From NCBI GenBank assembly GCA_903926075.1, contig CAIYHQ010000105.1, forward strand, positions 1-64,000: a stretch of 64,000 bases of DNA, given 5' to 3'. Made by a program: the position numbers and the translations under genes. The stretch comes from an uncultured Methanomicrobiales archaeon. GTDB lineage: Archaea > Halobacteriota > Methanomicrobia > Methanomicrobiales > Methanospirillaceae. The notes under the pieces were generated by a model. It did no database searches and was not told the origin of the DNA. It saw only the letters and a list, made by a program, of their open reading frames with translations. Each line of letters begins with the position of its first letter. The stretch's first letter is position 1. Shown here in pieces: positions 25,778 through 34,030 of this stretch.

Positions 25778-26646
25778 TATATCAGTCTCAGGTCATATGC
25801 CATATGCCAGACATTCGGACCATATTTTTTTACTTTACTCTCGTATATCCTGGCTTTATACCCTGAATCGGTTATAAAATATAAAATTTCATTTATGCTC
25901 TCTCCAATTGTGTGAAGATGAATAATAGATAACTCTCTCGTATGTTTCAAAGCAGACGGTAGAAAATCTTTCCAGTTAAAATGACCTATTATTATTCTGT
26001 CATATAATCCTCTCAAATTTTTTCTCGAGTCTCCACATATAGGATTCACTTCATTCGCAACTTTGTTTATTTTTATATTTTTCAATAGAAATTCGTATGA
26101 TTCTGGGTTAATTTCTATTGCATCGACATTGGCACCTCTTTTAGCAACCGTTATCGTAAAATATCCAATTCCTGCACACATGTCTGCTATTCTCTCTTTT
26201 GGCCTGATTTGAGTAGCGAGCCTCCTCTTCTCAGATCTGTTTCCCTGGGAAAATATCACTTTCATTGGATCGATACAATAAGCGATTCCATCTTCATTAA
26301 TACAAGTAACTCCTGGCACTCCATAAAGAAGCATAACATCCGGAATCCTTTTATCTCCATTGATGGACTGAAGCCAAAGGACCGCTTTAGGGTTTTCCCA
26401 TTCCACCAGATTTTTTATTTCAGTAGCATCAGGTCTTGGACCATGGATAATTATCTGGTCGCCTATCTTTTGGTAACCTCTTCCCTGATATGGTTTTTTT
26501 GGTGCAAGGAGTGAATCAGATTCAAAGCCAGGAAGCACAGGAATATATGCAATATCCTTGTTAACATAAATCCTACGGGAATGGTCAACCCATGGTTCTC
26601 GAGTATTGAGTGAAATATTTTTTTTGGGAATAATTCTTACCTGCAT
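25777..26646 (-). CDS. Trm5/Taw2 family tRNA-modifying enzyme, Taw2-like
   Basis: The 289-residue class I SAM protein has an N-terminal domain typical of Trm5/TYW2 proteins and the SAM motif IADMCAGIGYFTITVAKRG (about residues 150-168). In the motif where Trm5 methyltransferases carry an NLP sequence this protein reads DRIIIGHFN, which is nearer to the aminocarboxypropyl transferase Taw2. It would then add the side chain to 4-demethylwyosine at position 37 of tRNA-Phe. The DPMKVIFSQGNRSEK segment is conserved in both groups. The gene lies between nmd3 and coaBC in one cluster. Confidence 0.75.
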   Translation of the reverse strand: MQVRIIPKKNISLNTREPWVDHSRRIYVNKDIAYIPVLPGFESDSLLAPKKPYQGRGYQKIGDQIIIHGPRPDATEIKNLVEWENPKAVLWLQSINGDKRIPDVMLLYGVPGVTCINEDGIAYCIDPMKVIFSQGNRSEKRRLATQIRPKERIADMCAGIGYFTITVAKRGANVDAIEINPESYEFLLKNIKINKVANEVNPICGDSRKNLRGLYDRIIIGHFNWKDFLPSALKHTRELSIIHLHTIGESINEILYFITDSGYKARIYESKVKKYGPNVWHMAYDLRLI

Positions 26647-26649
26647 TTA

Positions 26650-27693
26650 TCAGCCTACAATGATAGACTCATTTTCGGCGTCTAGGACAAGAACCTGTTC
26701 TCCAATGTTAAAGTGTCTCCACCGCGGAATTTTAAATTCTTTGGTTATACCTTTTTCATTATCCATAAGCCCTAATATGTCACCATCTTCATAGACGACA
26801 ATATAAACATAGGCGTTGTTAACGTTCCCAACCACAGATTCAACATCATCCGATTTTCCCACCCGTATTGAACCATCATTCAGGTCAGTATACCGGAATT
26901 CATTAGAACCGGGTGAGAGGACTTCTGCAAATTTTTTCTTGATTTTTATAATATCTCCTCTTCTCAATAACGGGAGGCGAAAAGAATAAGTTATCCTGTA
27001 AACCGGTATGCCTGCTCTCTCCCCGACAAGTTTGGGATGAGTGGTATATCTTCCTCCCAGGCGGTTTTTAAGCGATTGTATTATTTGTTGGGCAAGATTC
27101 TGGGAACCAACAATAATATCCATTCCTTCTTTATCGATATCTATTGATGCAATAAATGCAAGACGGTTTCCAGCCTCGTGAAGTTCTTTTTCAGTCTCGT
27201 ATGCAATATTTTTCACGAGTTCACTTTCAAACGGGGACAATTGCCTGTCAGTTCCCCTCACCTGGATTATTGCTTCATAATAGCTTCCGCTTATCCGGTT
27301 GCAACGATCACACTGTTCTTTTTTAAAGGTGACTGTTGATCTGAATGGTTCTTCTTTTTCCTTTTTATTTACAGTTCCTTTTACTGAGCCTATGAATGTT
27401 CCCCGGTTTGAGCTTTCCTCGATGAAATTTGATAGTATAATTTCAGGTAAATTTACATTTTTATTGAACTGAATTTGGTGGATTAACTGCTCCCGGCTAA
27501 ACTCAACTGGGTTATGAGTATAATCTTCCCAATGTGACCCAATTTTATATGCTCCGCAGGTCGGGCAGACCGTAATAAAAAAACGTTCAGGTACTATTAC
27601 CCAGTACTCGTGAACAGAGTTGCAATTTGCGCATATTTTTCCATCATTTGATAACTGCCCGCATTTTGGGCAGATTGCATCTTTTATATCCAT
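26650..27693 (-). CDS. nmd3: NMD3 family protein (ribosome assembly)
   Basis: The 347-residue protein opens with zinc knuckles (CPKCGQ, CANCN, then CPTCG and CDRC at about 130), the arrangement of NMD3. A central basic domain and a C-terminal OB/SH3-like region (RRGDIIKIKKKF, VGKSDDVESVVG, GEQVLVLDAE) follow. Eukaryotic NMD3 is an export adaptor of the large ribosomal subunit. The archaeal form is thought to bind the large subunit during assembly or quality control. It follows the DUF424 gene by 3 bp and precedes the Taw2-like gene by 3 bp. Confidence 0.88.
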   Translation of the reverse strand: MDIKDAICPKCGQLSNDGKICANCNSVHEYWVIVPERFFITVCPTCGAYKIGSHWEDYTHNPVEFSREQLIHQIQFNKNVNLPEIILSNFIEESSNRGTFIGSVKGTVNKKEKEEPFRSTVTFKKEQCDRCNRISGSYYEAIIQVRGTDRQLSPFESELVKNIAYETEKELHEAGNRLAFIASIDIDKEGMDIIVGSQNLAQQIIQSLKNRLGGRYTTHPKLVGERAGIPVYRITYSFRLPLLRRGDIIKIKKKFAEVLSPGSNEFRYTDLNDGSIRVGKSDDVESVVGNVNNAYVYIVVYEDGDILGLMDNEKGITKEFKIPRWRHFNIGEQVLVLDAENESIIVG

Positions 27694-27696
27694 AAT

Positions 27697-27990
27697 TTAA
27701 ATCCTGTATACCTGGGCGTGAGGGACTTTATTAATAAAAATACATGAGTTAATATCAATTATTCCTATGGAATTGGCCAATGAAATAACCCGATTACCTA
27801 TGAGATTAAGGTTTGATGCGTGTTCCATGGCATCTATAACTGATTCCTCTGTAGAGATAGTATTACCATAAAAATTTTCAGAAATTGTGATACAAATCTC
27901 CCCATCCCTGATTGTAGTATTAAGAAGTTCACGGTCACATACTGCTACAATATCATTGCCTGATGAAATATTGTGGACCTTCAGGTACAT
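27697..27990 (-). CDS. DUF424 family protein
   Basis: The 97-residue protein shows the DUF424 (COG2412) pattern: MYLKVHN at the start, VAVCDRELLNTTI near residue 15, a central IDAMEHASNLNLIGNRVISLA helix, and HAQVYRI at the very end. The family is found across euryarchaea beside translation genes and has no proven activity. It is the first gene of the leftward cluster with nmd3, the Taw2-like gene and the CoA genes, so the promoter must lie in 27991-28065. Confidence 0.85.
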   Translation of the reverse strand: MYLKVHNISSGNDIVAVCDRELLNTTIRDGEICITISENFYGNTISTEESVIDAMEHASNLNLIGNRVISLANSIGIIDINSCIFINKVPHAQVYRI

Positions 27991-28065
27991 TACTTAACAT
28001 GGGATTTTATAAATAAAAAATTGTAGGAAAGGTACTTATATTATTTTTATAGGTTTCATTGATTA

Positions 28066-28905
28066 TCAAATTTCAATATCTACCCCATATATTGCTGATG
28101 GGGTGGTTGAATGAATTCTGAAAGCGGTTTTTTCAGTCATGGACCCTTCATTAATCATAACTTTTGTAACTCTTGGCACAGATTTAGGCCCGACAACCGA
28201 ACCTGGTCGCGAATTCTCATCCATATAATCACTTTCCAAAGTGAATTCCCTGCCTGAAAGCAGGATCTCTCTGACTAAGTCAGTTTTTGCAATAATGGAG
28301 GGCGAAAGAGGAGTGTTTTTATCGGCATAGTGTTTGACTATCTTTTTTACAGGCATCGAATAATTATTTGCGATATCGATAATATCCTCACACGGACCTG
28401 ACTCTGCATGTATTTGTAAAGCACACCCTAGATCCGTTGCGAGGCTGATTGCATGGGTAAGAATGCGATTAGAAGCATCCATGATGTTATCGGTGACAGG
28501 ATAATGAGGCCTTCCGCTTTTCAAGGCAACTGCAGAGCCGTCCTCCACAAATTGTGCCGCCAGGGTAAGTCCGTCTTTCATAATCTCTTCAGAACGCTGA
28601 AGACTTGTTTCTGAAGAAAGCCAGGATATTTCTGCCGGGTGAATGCCAAGGACAGGATAAACAATTAATCCTGTTTCCCTTATCTCTTCAGCAATGTTCA
28701 GAGTTTCTTCAAAGATTTTTCTATAACTTTCACCATCTACAGGGGAAAATCCAAATGATGAGGAAGGTTTTGAAACAAGGAAGATATGAGTCCCCCCGCT
28801 ATTCAAAAAGTCCTTTGCGGCTTTTAATCCTCTCCCGTTCCTTTTATCGATATGAATATGGTCATCGGTTATTGGAAAAGAATTTGATTTATCTGCCAAT
28901 TTCAA
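28066..28905 (-). CDS. TatD-related metal-dependent hydrolase (COG1099)
   Basis: The 279-residue amidohydrolase-fold protein begins with DDHIHID, the first metal-binding pair. It continues with PVLGIHPAEISW near residue 88, LQIHAESGP near 163, KIVKHYAD near 190 and ESDYMDEN near 222. These correspond to the metal ligands of the TatD/PHP-like TIM barrel in the archaeal group COG1099. The substrate is unknown. The start must be TTG (28905 or 28899), with GGAG just upstream, and lies inside the 3' end of mptD (17-bp overlap). Confidence 0.8.
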   Translation of the reverse strand: MKLADKSNSFPITDDHIHIDKRNGRGLKAAKDFLNSGGTHIFLVSKPSSSFGFSPVDGESYRKIFEETLNIAEEIRETGLIVYPVLGIHPAEISWLSSETSLQRSEEIMKDGLTLAAQFVEDGSAVALKSGRPHYPVTDNIMDASNRILTHAISLATDLGCALQIHAESGPCEDIIDIANNYSMPVKKIVKHYADKNTPLSPSIIAKTDLVREILLSGREFTLESDYMDENSRPGSVVGPKSVPRVTKVMINEGSMTEKTAFRIHSTTPSAIYGVDIEI

Positions 28906-29221
28906 TTATCTCCATAAGGGGGTAATCATCAACCTTTTTTAATTTTGCCTTACAGTTTGCTCCCCCTATTTCAGTTTCTACAACGATATCAAGCATAGTA
29001 CCTGCAATTTCACTATAGCCATACGAATTAGGTTGGATAAGGGAACGATCAATCCTTGCGGTAATTTTTTTGACACCTGGCTGAAGCTTAACACTATTCT
29101 CTATTGCGGCTTCGATATACTCAGCGGTTTCAATAGAGACCGGTGTTCCTACCCACTGGTGATAGAGCGCTCCTAATTTAATTCCTGCTTCGAAAGCTGC
29201 CCGCTCACTATCATTTATCAT
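28889..29221 (-). CDS. mptD: archaeal dihydroneopterin aldolase MptD
   Basis: The 110-residue protein matches the archaeal DUF381/MptD family: an N-terminal helix with AAFEAGIKLGALYHQWVGTPV and a short beta core ending in DYPLMEIIEIG. MptD cleaves 7,8-dihydroneopterin to 6-hydroxymethyl-7,8-dihydropterin and glycolaldehyde in methanopterin synthesis, and is not related to bacterial FolB. It lies 67 bp downstream of mcm and overlaps the TatD-like gene. It is direct support for a methanopterin-using archaeon. Confidence 0.9.
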   Translation of the reverse strand: MINDSERAAFEAGIKLGALYHQWVGTPVSIETAEYIEAAIENSVKLQPGVKKITARIDRSLIQPNSYGYSEIAGTMLDIVVETEIGGANCKAKLKKVDDYPLMEIIEIGR

Positions 29222-29288
29222 AGCTGAAAGAGGGTTATTCTGTAAGTATAAAACACCAGTGAATGTAATGAATGAAAAAAAATGAAGA

Positions 29289-31412
29289 TCAGATCAACCT
29301 TATAGAACCCTTTCGTGGTTCAACAATTTCTCCCGCCTCTTTTAATAAATCAATTTGGTGACTGATATCTTCATGTAAATAACCCAGTTTTGCTACAACC
29401 TTGATAACTTCCTCAATTCTTGCTTTTTCTTCTATATCATACAGTTCTTTGATTGTATTTTTAATATCATGAACAAGGGCACGTTTTCCTTTTGAATATC
29501 CTGTTATAGCCCTGTCCATATCAATAGTTCCTGTTTTTGAATCATATGCTATCTGACGCAGACATTTTTCAACAATATTAACCACTCTTTCTGCATCACT
29601 TCTTTCTATAGTAGAAGATAACCGGATGCGTGCGCTCGCTTCAGCCAGTCTCACCAGTGCTTCAAGCTGGCGTGCAGTCACAGGGACAGGATTTGCAGAG
29701 CTTGAAAAACTACGCAATTTCATGTAATACTCGATTAGAACTATCTTTGCATCTTCGGATATCAAAGGGAAACAATTCCTTTTTGCATATGCAACATATT
29801 TTCTGAAGAGTGAAGGATCAATTTCGGGCATTACCGGTCGTAATTGCTGCTCAATATAATCATCATCCACTCCTGTTATGGGTGAACGTTTATGCTGCTC
29901 TATTACCTCTCCAATTGAATGCGAACGAATAATATGCTCCGCAATAGCATGGTCGAGGATAAGGTTTGGCTTATCCGTCATCACAAATATCAGGTCAAAA
30001 CGGGAGAGGAGAGATGGAGGCATGTTAATCTGTTCCGGGATAGGAACATACTCGTCAAAGCGCCCCATCTTCGGATTTGCTGCCCCAAGAAGGGCACACC
30101 TGGCACGAAGCGTTGCAGTAATACCTGCCTTTGCAACACTGACTGATTGCTGTTCCATAGCTTCATGTAGAGCGCTCCTGTCATCTTTATGCATCTTATC
30201 CATCTCATCAATTGCCGCAACACCCATATCTGCAAGGACAAGCGCTCCGGCTTCGAGAGTCCAGCGTCCATCTCCGAATTCATCCTTCACCGCTGTTGCT
30301 GTAAGGCCGGCAGATGTTGAAGAATGTCCGCTTGCATATATGCCTCTTGGTGACAGCTTTACAACATACCTTAGTAATTGGCTTTTTGCAATACCAGGAT
30401 CACCAATAAGGAGAACATGAATGTCGCCCCTCAGATTTGTGCCATCAGGCATCTCTTTTAGGATTCCTCCAAATACCTGGTATGCAATTGCTTCTTTTGG
30501 CTCTTCATTTCCATAGATAGAGGGAGCTATCGAATTGATTATCTTTTTATAAATAAGAGGGTCTTTAGATAGTTTTATTATCGCTTCTTCATCGCTTTCA
30601 TCAATTTCAACCTCTTCAAACTCTTTTTCGCCTATTTCAATAGAATTGCATTCAACATAGATATCGAAAAGAGTGCTCTTGCCACTCTGGTTTATTTTCT
30701 GAACAGATCTTGGAATTCCATTTATTGTGACCCTGTCACCAGGGGCTAAAAGTCCGGTCAGATCATCGGTTACATCTACATCGATTGTCTGAGGCTGTTC
30801 TCCTCCTCTTAATCCTTCCTGGGACTCCTGGACCCTTAATTTCTGAGAATCAACAAATGTTGAACGTTTATTTACAATTTCAAGTTTTTTAAAATTACAT
30901 CCGTCTGTAGCACATTCATCTGGGTCTATAAATTTTCCATATCCCTGAATTTTATAAGTCAGGTGTCCGGCTGCACACCTGAAAACTGCCTGTACGATTC
31001 TAGGCCTAACTTCAGTAGTTTTTCGGATAATCCCCTCTAAACTGATAAATTTTCCTATATCATCAGACCGGATATTGCGAATTAATAATTTTCGAGGAAG
31101 GTTGATAAAACGAATATTAATTTTATTTTGCTCTTTTTCGTCTTTTGTCTTTATAAGATGATGATTTCTTATTGATGCCTGGATATCGGCAATAACTTTT
31201 CCGGGATTTAGAAGAAGCTCATCTGCAAGCCGGATTCCAGTCTTACCAGAACTTTCAATCTCTTTATAATCAATCGTGAGTGAACATGAAAACGGGTATT
31301 CACGTGAAAGAGTTGCCAACGCCTTTTTGTAGCGTGTGCGTAAAAACCGGCTCCATTCGGCATCTCTATCAGTTACTTCTATGTCCTGGGATTCATCAAT
31401 AAGTTCAGCCAT
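29289..31412 (-). CDS. mcm: replicative DNA helicase MCM
   Basis: The 707-residue protein has the N-terminal MCM domain with a zinc-binding segment (FRCAAGH, then DECATDGC, about residues 147-177). The AAA+ core carries GDPGIAKSQLL (Walker A), LVLADMGVAAIDEMDKM (Walker B), LGAANP (sensor 1) and LLSRFDLIFV (arginine finger). A C-terminal winged helix (GYLHEDISHQIDLL) completes it. It unwinds DNA as a hexamer at archaeal replication forks. The zinc motif has CX3H in its first half rather than CX2C. The gene starts directly after the RFC small-subunit stop, so clamp loader and helicase are co-expressed. Confidence 0.96.
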   Translation of the reverse strand: MAELIDESQDIEVTDRDAEWSRFLRTRYKKALATLSREYPFSCSLTIDYKEIESSGKTGIRLADELLLNPGKVIADIQASIRNHHLIKTKDEKEQNKINIRFINLPRKLLIRNIRSDDIGKFISLEGIIRKTTEVRPRIVQAVFRCAAGHLTYKIQGYGKFIDPDECATDGCNFKKLEIVNKRSTFVDSQKLRVQESQEGLRGGEQPQTIDVDVTDDLTGLLAPGDRVTINGIPRSVQKINQSGKSTLFDIYVECNSIEIGEKEFEEVEIDESDEEAIIKLSKDPLIYKKIINSIAPSIYGNEEPKEAIAYQVFGGILKEMPDGTNLRGDIHVLLIGDPGIAKSQLLRYVVKLSPRGIYASGHSSTSAGLTATAVKDEFGDGRWTLEAGALVLADMGVAAIDEMDKMHKDDRSALHEAMEQQSVSVAKAGITATLRARCALLGAANPKMGRFDEYVPIPEQINMPPSLLSRFDLIFVMTDKPNLILDHAIAEHIIRSHSIGEVIEQHKRSPITGVDDDYIEQQLRPVMPEIDPSLFRKYVAYAKRNCFPLISEDAKIVLIEYYMKLRSFSSSANPVPVTARQLEALVRLAEASARIRLSSTIERSDAERVVNIVEKCLRQIAYDSKTGTIDMDRAITGYSKGKRALVHDIKNTIKELYDIEEKARIEEVIKVVAKLGYLHEDISHQIDLLKEAGEIVEPRKGSIRLI

Positions 31413-32378
31413 TTATGCCTGTGGTGCAGTAATTACGAATCTTGCAATTAATGCTTCCATCTGGATATCACTGTTTGCCCCTTCTGAAAGCCGGAAATCC
31501 GTCTCTCCTATGTGATCAATCATTCTGACTTTCAGGTCTTCGGGAATCTCCCGGAGGACAAGAGACCTGTAACATTGAAAAAGAAGTTCCTGTGGAGCAA
31601 TACCTCTCTCTGATAGAAGGTGCCTGAGAAGTAAACCGGCACCAAGGAAGTCTTTCTTCATACAAAGGTTAAGTAGATCTTCAATCTCTCCTGGGAGAGC
31701 CGTTGCAGTTATAGAGAAAATTCTATCAGAATTAATTTTGTTACCAAGAATGGCCGCTCCCTGAAGAGCATTAATAGCTTTACGCATGTCTCCCTGTGAA
31801 ATATATGTAAGCGCATCAATTGCATCAGGTTCCACAAACAGACCTTCTTTTTTTGCTATATTCATTATCTCCTCATTTATATCCTCGCGAACAAGAGGTT
31901 TGAACCTAAAAATTGCACACCTGCTCTGTATCGGGTCTATTATCTTTGATGAGTAATTGCAGGAAAGGATGAACCTGCACGAAACTGCATAACTTTCCAT
32001 GGTCCTTCGAAGAGCTGCCTGTGCATCCGTTGTAAGTGCATCGGCTTCGTCGAGAAAAAGTATCTTAAAGCTGGATTCACCAAAAGGGGAAGTTCGGGCG
32101 AACTGCTTTATCTGGTTACGTACGACATCAATTCCACGTTCATCAGATGCATTCATCTCCCTGAAGTTCATGTTCCAGTTATCCCCAAAGAGTTCCCTTG
32201 CGAGTGCTATTGCGGTTGTTGTCTTCCCTATGCCGGCATTTCCCGAAAAAAGAAGGTGAGGAAGGTTTCCACTCCTGACATATGACTGGAGTCGCTCAAT
32301 TATCTGGCCCTGTCCGATAATTTCAGAAAGTTTTTGAGGCCTGTATTTTTCTATCCATATCGCATGTGAGTCATCCAT
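31413..32378 (-). CDS. rfcS: replication factor C small subunit (catalytic)
   Basis: The 321-residue AAA+ protein has [16 protein letters not shown], Walker [10 protein letters not shown] (46-54), Walker B LFLDEAD (107-113), sensor 1 SCNYSS and the arginine finger SRC. All are canonical for the ATP-hydrolysing small subunit of the PCNA clamp loader. The large subunit is not in this window. It is the first gene of the rfcS-mcm transcript. An ATATATAT element about 25 nt upstream of the ATG suggests a leaderless message. Compare the degenerate paralog at 22069. Confidence 0.95.
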   Translation of the reverse strand: MDDSHAIWIEKYRPQKLSEIIGQGQIIERLQSYVRSGNLPHLLFSGNAGIGKTTTAIALARELFGDNWNMNFREMNASDERGIDVVRNQIKQFARTSPFGESSFKILFLDEADALTTDAQAALRRTMESYAVSCRFILSCNYSSKIIDPIQSRCAIFRFKPLVREDINEEIMNIAKKEGLFVEPDAIDALTYISQGDMRKAINALQGAAILGNKINSDRIFSITATALPGEIEDLLNLCMKKDFLGAGLLLRHLLSERGIAPQELLFQCYRSLVLREIPEDLKVRMIDHIGETDFRLSEGANSDIQMEALIARFVITAPQA

Positions 32379-32397
32379 TCGAAAGTCCCCTGGTAAT

Positions 32398-32408
32398 CAT
32401 ATATATTG
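32398..32408 (-). promoter_or_regulatory. probable TATA box of the rfcS-mcm transcript
   Basis: On the minus strand the sequence AATATATATGA is centred about 25 nt before the ATG of rfcS, the spacing expected between an archaeal TATA box and the transcription start. This would place initiation at the start codon and give a leaderless message. No Shine-Dalgarno sequence is seen before the ATG. The 135-bp divergent space also serves the OB-fold gene at 32514. Confidence 0.4.
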
Positions 32409-32513
32409 AAATTCTCTCTATATTTTTTAGACCTCTGAAGACTAATGAATTTTGATCATAAAGGTCAGTTTCTATAAGCTTAATTGTTTTAGAATATAGA
32501 GATTTGAAGATTG

Positions 32514-33278
32514 ATGGTTTGTGCCTTTGAAAGAATATTTGCAAAAGAATTAACTGAGTCTGACCTGATTATTACAAAAAACGGTTATGGCAGGTGTTTA
32601 ATAAGTCCTACTGGTGCTCTCTGCACTGAGATATTTCTATGTGGCACACTTACCGAAATACAAAGTCTCTCAAAAGAAAAAAAAAGGTTAAGATTTACTG
32701 ATTCAACAGGAGTTTTACTTTTGGATTGTACCCAATGTCCTAAAGAGGAACTTGAACTGATAGAACGCTTACCTGTTCCGTCATTTATCTCGGTTACCGG
32801 CTCTCCTGCCTTATATAAAAGGAGAAAGGAAGAAATCATTTTGATTGATGCATTTACAATAAAAAATATTTCTCGACAAATTCGTGATATGTGGACAATT
32901 CGGACTGCCATTACTAGCTTAAAACGGATAAAGGAGTTAGATATAGTAATATCCGGTAAAAATTCCATTATTGGGAAATCTGATTTTATAACTCATTATT
33001 CAATAAAACAAAAAGATCTGCTTATGTATCTACAAATGACAAAGAAGGCACTCCAATCTGTTAAAGAGATACGCATTATCGAGAAAATTGATCCTAAAAA
33101 GTTTCTTTTATCAATTATCTCTGAAAAAGGGGGAAAGAAAGGAGTTGAGTTAAAGGAGTTACTGGACCTTGCACGTATTGAAGGTATAAATGAAGACGAA
33201 GTTCTCAGTAATATTGGATTCCTGATAACTGAAGATGAGATTTACCAACCTCAAAAAGGCCTTTTAAAAATTTTATGA
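32514..33278 (+). CDS. OB-fold single-strand DNA-binding protein, RPA-associated type (COG3390-like)
   Basis: The 254-residue protein has a central OB-fold pattern (CGTLTEIQSLSKEKKRLRFTDSTGVLLLDC, residues about 43-73, and FISVTGSPALYKRR near 90). A helical linker and a C-terminal winged-helix-like segment (ELKELLDLARIEGINEDEVLSNIGFL) follow. This is the layout of the euryarchaeal RPA-associated or RPA32-like proteins. It likely binds single-stranded DNA or a partner RPA. The start is the ATG at 32514. A 4-bp overlap (ATGA) joins it to the metallophosphoesterase and, through that gene, to the Lhr-type helicase. Confidence 0.65.
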   Translation: MVCAFERIFAKELTESDLIITKNGYGRCLISPTGALCTEIFLCGTLTEIQSLSKEKKRLRFTDSTGVLLLDCTQCPKEELELIERLPVPSFISVTGSPALYKRRKEEIILIDAFTIKNISRQIRDMWTIRTAITSLKRIKELDIVISGKNSIIGKSDFITHYSIKQKDLLMYLQMTKKALQSVKEIRIIEKIDPKKFLLSIISEKGGKKGVELKELLDLARIEGINEDEVLSNIGFLITEDEIYQPQKGLLKIL

Positions 33279-34030
33279 GGTTTGAATTTATCGCTTCCGG
33301 ACCGGCACTGGTTATTGATTTAGATATCCGCCTCCTTATTATCACTGATCCTCATTTTGGCATTGAAGCAGACCTCGCAATCCACGGGGTCCACCTGAAA
33401 AGCAGGACTACTGAGCGTCTCGAAAGAATCAAGGAGTGTATAAGAAGTTCAGACGCTGATAGGATGATAATTCTTGGAGATGTCAAACATAATCTCCCTG
33501 TCACTTCGCGACAGGAATATTTTGAACTTCCACTAGTTTTTTCAGAATTAAGAAAATTAATTTCATTTCAGGTTATTCCAGGAAATCATGATACTGGAAT
33601 AGATCGGTTTCTCACTTCTGAAGAAATGTTGCCACGTGACGGTGTTTTAATAAATGATATAGGATTTTTTCATGGTCATACGCTGCCTTCGAAAGAATTC
33701 GAAGGGCACCTGATAATATGTGGACATCATCACCCTTATGCATCAGTTTACGATGAAGTTGGATGTGGACTTAGATCACCGGTTTATCTCAGTTGCAATA
33801 TTTTAAGGGGAAAAAAAGAAGGGAAGAAAGCCGTCAACAATAAAATAGGGACGAGAGCTCTCTTTATGCCATCCTGTAATGAACTTGCAGGTTATGACCT
33901 TGTTGAAGCTCTGAAAAGACCTATTTCTCCAATATCCAGGGCTATTGACAAAGAAAGCGCAGAAATTATTCTCCCGGACGGTTCATTTCTCGGACCAGTC
34001 AGCATTTTAAATGGAGATAAGGATGATTGA
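33275..34030 (+). CDS. metallophosphoesterase, ICC-like (COG1407, PdeM-like)
   Basis: The 251-residue calcineurin-type phosphoesterase shows all metal motifs: DPHFGIE (about residue 27), LGDVKHN (near 68), PGNHD (near 106), HGHTL (near 129) and CGHHHPYAS (near 148). In bacteria relatives (PdeM) are encoded beside an Lhr-type helicase and an ATP-dependent ligase in DNA-damage response. Here the pair phosphoesterase-Lhr is kept, without the ligase. Overlaps with both neighbours (4 bp and 8 bp) show one operon. The substrate is unknown but a nucleic-acid end is likely from context. Confidence 0.85.
   Translation: MRFEFIASGPALVIDLDIRLLIITDPHFGIEADLAIHGVHLKSRTTERLERIKECIRSSDADRMIILGDVKHNLPVTSRQEYFELPLVFSELRKLISFQVIPGNHDTGIDRFLTSEEMLPRDGVLINDIGFFHGHTLPSKEFEGHLIICGHHHPYASVYDEVGCGLRSPVYLSCNILRGKKEGKKAVNNKIGTRALFMPSCNELAGYDLVEALKRPISPISRAIDKESAEIILPDGSFLGPVSILNGDKDD

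Noticed and set aside
29878-30420. 180-codon open frame antisense to mcm
   Set aside because: It is a shadow of the highly conserved MCM core and has no independent evidence of coding.
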